A DNA stretch of 64,000 bases from positions 124,001 through 188,000 of the forward strand of contig NZ_CP104208.1 of the NCBI RefSeq assembly GCF_026230175.1, read 5' to 3'. Under the pieces are notes generated by a model that saw only the letters and a list, made by a program, of their open reading frames with translations, was not told the origin of the DNA and did no database searches. Source of the stretch: Desulfovibrio mangrovi (lineage in GTDB: Bacteria > Desulfobacterota > Desulfovibrionia > Desulfovibrionales > Desulfovibrionaceae). Positions 17,521-23,876 of the stretch are shown piece by piece; the first letter of the stretch is position 1, and each line of letters begins with the position of its first letter. The position numbers and the translations under genes are program-made.

Positions 17521-18765
17521 CTAGTCTTTCTTGGCTTTGCGGACGTCGAGCTTGCCGGCCATGTACATGTCAGGTTCGAACGGCAGTTCGTGGCCCTTCA
17601 TCATCAGGTTGAAGTAAATCCAACGGAACATCAGCTTGCCGTAGTAGTTCATGCGGCTTTCACCGAGCAGGTCGAAGGGGCCAACGCCGGGCAGGGGGAA
17701 CTTACCGGGCAGGGGCTCAACAGTGTAGTTGAAGTCGATGAGGGAAGCCTTGTCGAAGCCGGTAACGATGAAGCAGTTGGAGTGGCCGTCGAAGTGGTGA
17801 TGGGGCTCATGGCCTTCGATTTCGGCAAACAGGTTGGCGCACACGATGTCGCACTCGAAGTGGGCCACGGAGCCGGCCTTGGAGGTGGGTACGTTGGTGG
17901 TGTCACCAAGAACGTACACGTTTTCCATCTGCTCGGCCTTCAGGGTGGCGTTGTCGGTGGGGATGTACATCATGGCATCGCCCAGACCGGAGTCTTCGAT
18001 GACCTGCTGACCGAAGTTCGGGGGAATGGATACGAGCATGTCGTAGTCCAGTTCGTTGCCCATAACGTCGGAGATAACCTTGTTCTCGGAGTCAACGCTG
18101 TCGAGAACGAAGTTGGGAACAACCTTGATGTTCTTGTCGTCACACAGCTTGCCAAGCACTTCGGCGGCAACGGCCTTGGTGAAAGCGCCGGTGAGGGGAG
18201 TCACCAGTTCGATTTCGATGTCCTTGCGGACACCCATCTTGGTGAAGAACCAGTCGGCCATGTATACGAATTCGAGAGGAGCAACCGGGCACTTGATGGG
18301 CATTTCGGCGATGTTGAACACCATGCGGCCCTTCTTGAAGTTGTGCATCTGGGGGCACAGGGCCTTAGCGCCATCGGGGGTGTAGAAGTCGAAGATGTTC
18401 TTGCGCCAGCCTTCGGACATGCCTTCGATTTCGTCGGGCATGATGCGGCAGCCGGTGGAGATCACCATGTAGTCGTAGTCATACTTACCCTGCTTGGTGG
18501 TAACCACCTTGGCGGCGGGGTCGATGTTCACGATGGTGTCGAGAACAAAGTTTACGCCCTTGGGGATGAAGTCGGACTTCGGCTTGACGCAATCCTTCAT
18601 GGTGTAGATGCCGAAAGGCACAAACAGCCAGCCGGGCTGATAGTGGTGGATGGGATCGCGGTCAATGATGGTGATGTCCCATTCGGACTCCGCCAGCAGT
18701 TTGCGCATCTTTGCTGCAACCATGGTACCGCCGGAACCGGAACCGAGAATGAGCAGTTTTTTCAT
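17521..18765 (-). CDS. sqr: Sulfide:quinone oxidoreductase-like flavoprotein (type III)
   Basis: A 414-residue FAD-dependent disulfide oxidoreductase. The N-terminal GSGSGG is the FAD phosphate-binding loop, and VLGDTTNVPTSKAG near residue 285 is the second FAD motif. Cys159 (in PIKCPVAPLEF) and Cys331 (in HSNCF) sit where the redox cysteine pair of SQR enzymes is expected. The C-terminal region MNYYGKLMFRWIYFNLMMKG is amphipathic and suits quinone and membrane contact. The family oxidises sulfide to sulfane sulfur and passes electrons to quinone. In a sulfate reducer it may serve sulfide tolerance or sulfur-compound redox balance (inference). The start at 18765 has AAAGGAG. An ACCCC/GGGGT operator-like repeat lies about 100 bases upstream. 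Confidence 0.85.
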   Translation of the reverse strand: MKKLLILGSGSGGTMVAAKMRKLLAESEWDITIIDRDPIHHYQPGWLFVPFGIYTMKDCVKPKSDFIPKGVNFVLDTIVNIDPAAKVVTTKQGKYDYDYMVISTGCRIMPDEIEGMSEGWRKNIFDFYTPDGAKALCPQMHNFKKGRMVFNIAEMPIKCPVAPLEFVYMADWFFTKMGVRKDIEIELVTPLTGAFTKAVAAEVLGKLCDDKNIKVVPNFVLDSVDSENKVISDVMGNELDYDMLVSIPPNFGQQVIEDSGLGDAMMYIPTDNATLKAEQMENVYVLGDTTNVPTSKAGSVAHFECDIVCANLFAEIEGHEPHHHFDGHSNCFIVTGFDKASLIDFNYTVEPLPGKFPLPGVGPFDLLGESRMNYYGKLMFRWIYFNLMMKGHELPFEPDMYMAGKLDVRKAKKD

Positions 18766-18866
18766 GCCAGGTCTCCTTTATCGAATGCTATGTTCTAAGC
18801 ACGTTATTGTTTGCCCCCGCCTGAGCGGGAGAGCGTATTCAAAAGCTGTGGCCTTTCGGCCTTGCC

Positions 18867-18888
18867 TACCCCCTACGGGAAAGGGGTA
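18867..18888. promoter_or_regulatory. Inverted-repeat operator candidate upstream of SQR
   Basis: TACCCC and GGGGTA arms spaced by ten bases. The same core recurs at 21057 and 28358. The pattern resembles operators of the CsoR/CstR/FrmR family, some of which sense persulfides. No such regulator is encoded in the window, so this is inference. Confidence 0.45.
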
Positions 18889-19043
18889 TGCATAAGTGCA
18901 TTGCAACGCCGGCCCTTCTCAGGGCATGAAGGTGCATAATCCTGCCTGCGGCAGGGCGTTGCCATATGCCTTTCGTGTGGTTTCGCCGACTGAACGTCTG
19001 CCGATCTGACCGAAACCGGGCAGGGTGAACCTGCGTGTCCGGG

Positions 19044-19463
19044 TTACTGGCAGGGGTAGGAGTTCAGGTTCTCCTTCATCAGGTCAGCCAGCGTGATGGA
19101 TTCCAGCGTCTGCTCCAGAGCTCTGGTTACAGAGTTCCAAGCCGTGCGGGCTGCGCAATCGTGTTCGCCGCACTGGTTGTCGGGGCAGCACTGGGGCGGC
19201 TGAACACCGCCTTCAACAACGCGCAGCACCTGACCGAGCGTCACTTCCTCGGGGCGGATGCAGAGCATGTGGCCACCGGAAGCACCGCGTACGCTGCGAA
19301 CGAAGCCCGCAGTCTTCAGGGGACGGATGATTTTTTCGATGAACTTCACGGAGATGCCTGTGCTGTCGGAAAGCACCGCAGCCGGAATGGGCTTGTCGGT
19401 TTCGTGCATGGCGAGCTGTGCAAGAAGGCGGGATGCGTAATGCGCAGTGGTGGAAATTCTCAT
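19044..19463 (-). CDS. Rrf2 family transcriptional regulator with cysteine cluster
   Basis: A 139-residue winged-helix regulator. It starts MRISTTAHYASRLLAQLA; the ATG at 19463 has GGGAGA upstream. The recognition region is SDSTGISVKFIEKIIRPLKTAGFVRSVRGASGGHML, typical of Rrf2. The C-terminal half has the cysteines CCPDNQCGEHDC, which suggests an iron-sulfur cluster or another thiol-based sensor, as in IscR and NsrR. It is encoded upstream of the SQR/DUF1641 pair on the same strand with a 278-base gap. It is thus a candidate regulator of sulfur or redox genes nearby. A final Cys is the second-last residue. Confidence 0.9.
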   Translation of the reverse strand: MRISTTAHYASRLLAQLAMHETDKPIPAAVLSDSTGISVKFIEKIIRPLKTAGFVRSVRGASGGHMLCIRPEEVTLGQVLRVVEGGVQPPQCCPDNQCGEHDCAARTAWNSVTRALEQTLESITLADLMKENLNSYPCQ

Positions 19464-19853
19464 GGGCTTCTCCCGGGAGAGGTTCATTCGTTCAGGAATG
19501 ACAATCGCGAGTTCTGGGCACGCGATCTGTAGTCCTCGTGTTCAATCCGGAGTATTGTGTTCTGAATTAAATTAATCTGGGAATGATTTAATTCCGATTA
19601 AAATGATCTGGATTGTTCGAGTCAGGATTAATGCAAAGTGAAAAATGTGTCAAGCGCGGCTCTTTAGAAAAAAGTCGCGCTATTTTAGTATGTTGTGATG
19701 TGTTGTTGAAAAAGCGAAGTGATTGGTTGCTCAATTTGGAAGATATCTCACTCTCATTCTTTGCGGCGAGCTGAGCGAAAAAACTGTGAGGGAGTGGGTT
19801 TTCTTCCAAAAGGTTCAGGGAACCGGGAGCGGGATGGGAGAAAAAGGGAGGGG
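19464..19853. other. AT-rich intergenic region between two Rrf2 genes
   Basis: About 390 bases, clearly richer in A and T than the surroundings. It holds a 16-base inverted repeat (GGAAT-N6-ATTCC at 19580-19595) with nearby AATTAAATTAAT-like sequence, a possible operator for one of the Rrf2 proteins. A 73-codon reading frame here has no site or family signs and was not called. Confidence 0.5.
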
Positions 19854-20282
19854 TTATTCCGGCAACGTTACATCGCCGTTGATGAGATCCTTGAGCGAGA
19901 TGGAATCCAGTTCCTTCTCAAGGGCTCGGGAGGCACGAAGCCATACAACGCGGGTGAGGCAACGGTCGGTTCTGGGGCATTCCTTGGCAATTTCATCCTG
20001 ACAGCAGTGAGTGAGCTCGATGCCGCCTTCCATGATTCGGATGATGTCGCCGATGCTGACGGATTCGGGATCGCGGGTCAGCATGTGTCCGCCGGCGGCT
20101 CCGCGCACGCTTGCGACAAGACCTGCCTTTTTCAGCGGCTTGAGAATCTGTTCGATGAACTGCACTGAAATGCCTGAGACTTCAGAAAGCGTTGTGGTAG
20201 TGACAGGATTTTCACTGTCCCCGTGCTGGGCAAGGTCGAGAAGAATTCTCGTGGCGTATCGTGTGCGTGCAGAAAGTTTCAT
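19854..20282 (-). CDS. Second Rrf2 family transcriptional regulator with cysteines
   Basis: A 142-residue protein, clearly a paralogue of the Rrf2 protein encoded at 19044. It opens MKLSARTRYATRILLDLAQHG and has LSEVSGISVQFIEQILKPLKKAGLVASVRGAAGGHML as the DNA-binding wing. The cysteine region is CCQDEIAKECPRTDRC, with the spacing CC-N8-C-N5-C, similar in kind to that of its neighbour. Cluster binding is therefore likely (inference). The ATG lies at 20282. Tandem Rrf2 regulators next to a sulfide oxidoreductase suggest two redox or sulfur inputs on this region. Confidence 0.9.
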   Translation of the reverse strand: MKLSARTRYATRILLDLAQHGDSENPVTTTTLSEVSGISVQFIEQILKPLKKAGLVASVRGAAGGHMLTRDPESVSIGDIIRIMEGGIELTHCCQDEIAKECPRTDRCLTRVVWLRASRALEKELDSISLKDLINGDVTLPE

Positions 20283-20736
20283 GTACGGCGGTGGTTGAGT
20301 GAGAAAGTTGACGTGCCGTGCTCGACACAGGATTCACACGTGTAATGACATCCCTACATGAGGGCTAGGCGGGCGTCAAGGAACACTCGTTCCTGATGCC
20401 CGGCACGTGTTTATACACCTTCATGTCGCAGAATGATAGGCTTGGTAGAGCCGTGTTGGTGAAACGGGATGCCCTTGTGAAGGAGGTTATGCATCCCGTT
20501 TCATCCACTCGATACACACGTATGTGTTTGGCTGCTGATTTCTGCCGGTCCCATGCCATTGGGACCGGCAGATTGTATCAATGTCTTGATGCCTTGTTGC
20601 GGCTTTTGCTGCCGCATCATGCATCCGGTTTCAAGGACGATCTACGTATGCCAGATTCGTCGTGCTGCCGGCGCAGGGTCGGGAACCGTCGTGCTGCACG
20701 CCGTCGTAGAACGTTTTCATAGCCGGATGATGCGGA
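20283..20736. other. Intergenic region with a perfect 12-bp hairpin
   Basis: About 450 bases between the second Rrf2 gene and the WDMW-repeat gene. Its main feature is the hairpin listed separately at 20542. Reading frames on the plus strand give basic, cysteine-rich products without family signs and were rejected. Confidence 0.5.
20542..20571. repeat. Perfect 12-bp stem, 6-base loop hairpin
   Basis: CTGCCGGTCCCA and TGGGACCGGCAG flank TGCCAT. No long T run follows on either strand, so it is either a weak terminator for the gene at 20737 or another RNA structure. Confidence 0.6.
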
Positions 20737-20931
20737 TTACTGTTTGCGGAAGGGTTTCCACATGTCCCAGTCCATGGGACGGTTAACTTCTTCCTCAACT
20801 TCCGCGGGCTTCGGGTTCGCCTGGCGATCCTTTGCGCGCTGTTCCCAGCGCTTCTTGTTGAAGCATGTCCACATATCCCAATTCATTGGCTTGTTGGACT
20901 CATCCTGTGTCTTGTACCCCAGAGCTGTCAT
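20737..20931 (-). CDS. 64-residue protein with duplicated WDMW motif
   Basis: A small, soluble, charged protein. The motif NKPMNWDMWTCFNKK near residues 13-27 recurs as NRPMDWDMWKPFRKQ at the C-terminus (residues 50-64), joined by an acidic and basic linker (PKPAEVEEEV). One Cys lies in the first copy only. AAGGAGG stands eight bases before the ATG at 20931, which is strong support for translation. Two palindromes lie upstream: CCTACCT-AAC-AGGTAGG at 20979 and TACCCC-GTA-GGGGTT at 21057. The family was not recognised. The position next to Rrf2 regulators and SQR suggests a redox or sulfur response, but this is inference. Confidence 0.75.
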   Translation of the reverse strand: MTALGYKTQDESNKPMNWDMWTCFNKKRWEQRAKDRQANPKPAEVEEEVNRPMDWDMWKPFRKQ

Positions 20932-20978
20932 GGCCAGCCTCCTTCACTAAAGGTTTTGAAACCACTCCTTATCCATCT

Positions 20979-20995
20979 CCTACCTAACAGGTAGG
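20979..20995. promoter_or_regulatory. Perfect 17-base palindromic operator candidate
   Basis: CCTACCT-AAC-AGGTAGG lies about 48 bases upstream of the ATG of the WDMW-repeat gene, where a repressor would block transcription. One of the two Rrf2 proteins encoded next door is a natural candidate to bind it. Confidence 0.5.
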
Positions 20996-21056
20996 AATTG
21001 TGCGTACTGGAATCCCTGCTCGGGTTTTCTTTCCCCGGCTGTGTTTTTCATACTTT

Positions 21057-21071
21057 TACCCCGTAGGGGTT
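21057..21071. promoter_or_regulatory. TACCCC-GTA-GGGGTT operator candidate
   Basis: Same core as the repeats at 18867 and 28358, here with a three-base spacer, about 125 bases upstream of the WDMW-repeat gene. Confidence 0.45.
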
Positions 21072-21226
21072 ATTGTGAGAAAAACAAACAGTCGTTCGGC
21101 AGGGGCGGCAGCGGTTTCCAAAGGGGCTCCTCCGTGCACCTGTCGTATAAAGTATAAGACAAGTGCGGGGCATTGGCTCCATCTGTGGCAGATTTTTTTC
21201 AGAAATGCCGCAGCGTGTCCCTGTGG

Positions 21227-21289
21227 TTAATTCATACCTATTTTGTATGTTTTAGGCAAGCTTTTCCTACAAAAAAGGTATGAATTTAA
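21227..21289. repeat. Long AT-rich inverted repeat
   Basis: Two near-matching arms of about 21 bases, each containing TTCATACC or its complement GGTATGAA, are spaced by about 20 bases. It lies between the WDMW gene promoter and the end of the radical SAM gene. The right arm is not followed by an evident T run on the minus strand, so it may be an operator or recombination relic as well as a terminator. Confidence 0.55.
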
Positions 21290-21369
21290 AAAATAGTTTT
21301 GATGCTTGGGAATTGTGGTGTTTTTAATTGAATTAAAACAATGTATTACAGATATTGTTCTGGGTGGGG

Positions 21370-22263
21370 TCAGGGGCGGAAAAATCCCGTGCAGTTTCGG
21401 CAAAGGGGTATTTCGGCCTTGCGATTTTGCAGCATGAGTTCCTTCATCTGTTGTCTGACCGGAGAAGGGGCAATGTCTCTGAGCGGGGTTTCGTGCAGGG
21501 TGCCGATGACTCCCCGGGCATTCAGATCGTTGCAGCATACCGTGACAGATCCGTCCGGAAGCACCACCAGATTGTGTTCCAGCAGATAGCAACACTGGCC
21601 TGTATGCCGTTCGGCTATATTTCTGTAGCTTGCGTCATTCACGCCCAGTTCGGCGCTGCCATCCCAGTTGTGCGGGTGGCGCAGGGAAACTGTGTCGATA
21701 TTGGCAAGAAGGGCGGTGAACTCGTCAGAGAAGGGGGTGTTGTGTCCTTCCGGCACCATGCATATGGCTTCAGTACGAATGGGCTGCAACGCCTTGGTGT
21801 TCAGCTCGCAGAATCGGGTTACGTTGCGTACCAGTGTCTTCCAGCGCGCCCCGACCCGGATTGCTTCGTACTGTTGCGGGGAACCGCCGTCCACACTGAA
21901 CCGCAGGCAGTCAACGGCACTGCTTTCTATGATCTGGCGGGATTTGCGTTCCGTAAGCAGCATGCCGTTGGTGAGCAGACGTATGCGTAGGTCGGGGGTC
22001 TGCCGGAGCAGGGCGGTTTTCCATTGGCTCAGGACGGCGAGCATGGAGCCGAGGTCCGGATGCAGAAGTGTCTCGCCGCCGTTGTGCAGATCAAGCCGTT
22101 TGAGTGCCGGCAATGCGCCTTCAGCCAGTTGTGAGAGCAGGATGTCCAGTGTTTCCGGCGACATGACTGTGCGGGGGCGGCTGTGGTCCAGCGCGCACCA
22201 GCGGCAGCGCAGGTTGCACGAGGAATTGAACTCGACATTCAATATGGCTATGCGGTCCGGCAT
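21370..22263 (-). CDS. Radical SAM/SPASM-type protein
   Basis: A 297-residue enzyme. The N-terminal CNLRCRWC gives the CxxxCxxC set that binds the radical SAM [4Fe-4S] cluster. LHNGGETLLHPDL corresponds to the GGEP SAM-binding motif. The C-terminal region has CCYLLEHNLVVLPDGSVTVCCND and ends LCRNCTGFF, a cysteine set like the SPASM auxiliary cluster domain. The ATG at 22263 has AGGA upstream; a longer reading overlaps the divergent sulfotransferase region. The substrate is unknown. Members with a SPASM domain often modify peptides or proteins, but no precursor peptide is obvious next to it. It is divergent from the sulfotransferase gene with only about 135 bases between. Confidence 0.88.
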   Translation of the reverse strand: MPDRIAILNVEFNSSCNLRCRWCALDHSRPRTVMSPETLDILLSQLAEGALPALKRLDLHNGGETLLHPDLGSMLAVLSQWKTALLRQTPDLRIRLLTNGMLLTERKSRQIIESSAVDCLRFSVDGGSPQQYEAIRVGARWKTLVRNVTRFCELNTKALQPIRTEAICMVPEGHNTPFSDEFTALLANIDTVSLRHPHNWDGSAELGVNDASYRNIAERHTGQCCYLLEHNLVVLPDGSVTVCCNDLNARGVIGTLHETPLRDIAPSPVRQQMKELMLQNRKAEIPLCRNCTGFFRP

Positions 22264-22398
22264 GTTTTTCCTGTAGAAAATGGGCAATGCTTGCAGTATG
22301 TTGTCGTGACTAGTATGCAGTACCCTGTTCAATTATTGACGCAGGGAGTCCTGAACGGGATTACTGCACGTACCATGCCGGAGATATCGTATAGCCCC

Positions 22399-23241
22399 AT
22401 GACAGCCAAGCCCTTCTTCTTTCTGCATTTACCCAGGACAGCCGGGACCACTCTCAATGCCATTCTGCGGGACAGCTTTGGCAGGGAGGAGATTCTCAGC
22501 GTCTATTCCGAACAGGAGTATCGCGAATTTCGCGAGATTGAAGCGGCGAGACTGGACGGCATCCGGCTTATTCAGGGCCATTTGTTTCTGGAGGAATATG
22601 ATCCTCCGCGCATCTACTCCCGCGACGTTTCGGTATTCACCTTTCTGCGGGAGCCTGTTTCGCGGCTTGTTTCCGAATACCTGTTTCTGAAGTCCTGGCC
22701 GGAAAACCACATGTACAGCTATCTTAATGAAAACAAAGTAAGTTTCAGAGAGTATCTGGCAAGCGTGGAGCCGCGTCTGGTGTTTCGGGGCAAGAATTTT
22801 ATGACCCGTTTCTATACGGGCCTGCATTTTGATGTGAACGTCTTTCCGGCAGAAGCGCTGGAGGTTGCCAAGCACAATCTGGAGCATGTGTTCGGCTTTG
22901 TGGGCATTCAGGAACGCTTTGACGAAAGTCTGTTGTTGCTGGGGGACTTTCTGGGATTGAAGTCCTTGTGCTATGAGAAGCGTAACGTGCTTGCTGCGGA
23001 AAAGCGCGAAGCCGTGAGTGATGATGACATTGCTCTTGCGCGGGAGCTGAACGCGGCTGATGTGGAGTTGTATGCTTTTGCCCGCACTTTGTTTGAAAAC
23101 AGGATCGCCTCGCTTGGGCGTTTGTTTGCTCTGAAGGTGCGCGAGTTTGAATTGATAAATACCAAATACCAGAAAATGTGCAGCGCCATTTCCACTGAGT
23201 TGGTGGGAGAGCAGAACGGGCCGATCATATTACCCAAGTAA
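22399..23241 (+). CDS. Sulfotransferase family protein
   Basis: A 280-residue protein with the PAPS-binding P-loop-like motif near its start, FFFLHLPRTAGTTLN. A second motif, FTFLREPVSRLVSEYLFLK, matches the 3'-phosphate-binding loop. It resembles carbohydrate sulfotransferases of the family 2 kind. A start at 22375 is equally possible; neither has a strong ribosome site. The C-terminal 60 residues are helical. It would transfer sulfate from PAPS to a glycan or similar acceptor (known of the family). It shares an intergenic region with the radical SAM gene, so joint action in a surface-modification step is possible. Confidence 0.82.
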   Translation: MTAKPFFFLHLPRTAGTTLNAILRDSFGREEILSVYSEQEYREFREIEAARLDGIRLIQGHLFLEEYDPPRIYSRDVSVFTFLREPVSRLVSEYLFLKSWPENHMYSYLNENKVSFREYLASVEPRLVFRGKNFMTRFYTGLHFDVNVFPAEALEVAKHNLEHVFGFVGIQERFDESLLLLGDFLGLKSLCYEKRNVLAAEKREAVSDDDIALARELNAADVELYAFARTLFENRIASLGRLFALKVREFELINTKYQKMCSAISTELVGEQNGPIILPK

Positions 23242-23297
23242 GGCATCCGGTTTTTGTGTGTCTGGGCGATCCGGTGGGAGTTGCACGGTGTTACATG

Positions 23298-23326
23298 CCA
23301 TGGGGGGCCATGGGGGGCCATGGGGA
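23298..23326. repeat. Short tandem repeat CATGGGGGGC
   Basis: Nearly three copies of a ten-base unit just upstream of the ribosome site of the next gene. Such a G-rich tract can slip during replication. Confidence 0.55.
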
Positions 23327-23339
23327 TCATGAGGGAAAT

Positions 23340-23795
23340 ATGGTAGTTTGTTCCACTGTGAGAGAGGCCTATGCCTCAGTGGCGAAAGCCGATGACGTAT
23401 TGAAGGGGTGGCCTGCGGCGTGGGCGGTCTGGAATACGCTGGATGAGGCGTTCAAGGCAGACCTGTTGTCGGCTGCCTCCGATCATATCGATGCTCTGCC
23501 TTTTCGTTTCGCCAGAGTGGAAGATGGGCAGGTGCGGGCTTTTCCCCTGCTGTGCAGCGGGGAGGCGATTGGTTGTGAGGAAGCGGAGCTGGCCTGCATT
23601 CTTCAGGCTGTGCATCTGGTCATGAATCTGGACCAATTGGCAGACAGGGGGGCACCGCTTGCAGTACGGGAGATCAAGTCTACACAAACTGTCTGCTACG
23701 AGGACTCCGGTGATTGCGTGTTGTATTCACTCGGGGCGATGCTGGTGCTGGAAGGTTTTGTGGACTTGTCCGATCTGAGTGTCGATGAAGAGTGA
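23340..23795 (+). CDS. Hypothetical soluble protein
   Basis: A 151-residue acidic protein with no signal peptide, membrane segment or known motif. The ATG at 23340 has AGGGA close upstream; a longer frame would read through the G-rich tandem repeat and gain no family support. Visible parts are VREAYASVAKADDVLKGW, a central IDALPFRFARVEDG and a C-terminal helical LGAMLVLEGF. It ends before a bidirectional terminator. It may be co-transcribed with the sulfotransferase. No function is proposed. Confidence 0.65.
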   Translation: MVVCSTVREAYASVAKADDVLKGWPAAWAVWNTLDEAFKADLLSAASDHIDALPFRFARVEDGQVRAFPLLCSGEAIGCEEAELACILQAVHLVMNLDQLADRGAPLAVREIKSTQTVCYEDSGDCVLYSLGAMLVLEGFVDLSDLSVDEE

Positions 23796-23849
23796 AAGCG
23801 AGCCCCGGCGGAGCCAAAAAAGGCCAGAAATGACTTTGTCAGCAATGTA

Positions 23850-23876
23850 AACGGGCCCCTCGGGGCCCGTTTTTTA
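23850..23876. terminator. Bidirectional rho-independent terminator
   Basis: AACGGGCCCC and GGGGCCCGTT arms around a TC loop with a T run, shared by the hypothetical gene and the convergent RND operon. Confidence 0.9.

Noticed and set aside
17428-18798. 456-codon plus-strand frame opposite SQR
   Set aside because: Shadow frame; SQR motifs are intact on the minus strand.
19588-19809. 73-codon frame on the minus strand between the two Rrf2 genes
   Set aside because: No ribosome site and composition follows the AT-rich spacer; no family signs.
20396-20722. 108-codon frame on the plus strand before the WDMW-repeat gene
   Set aside because: Basic, cysteine-rich product without family signs; runs through the hairpin at 20542 and lacks a good ribosome site.
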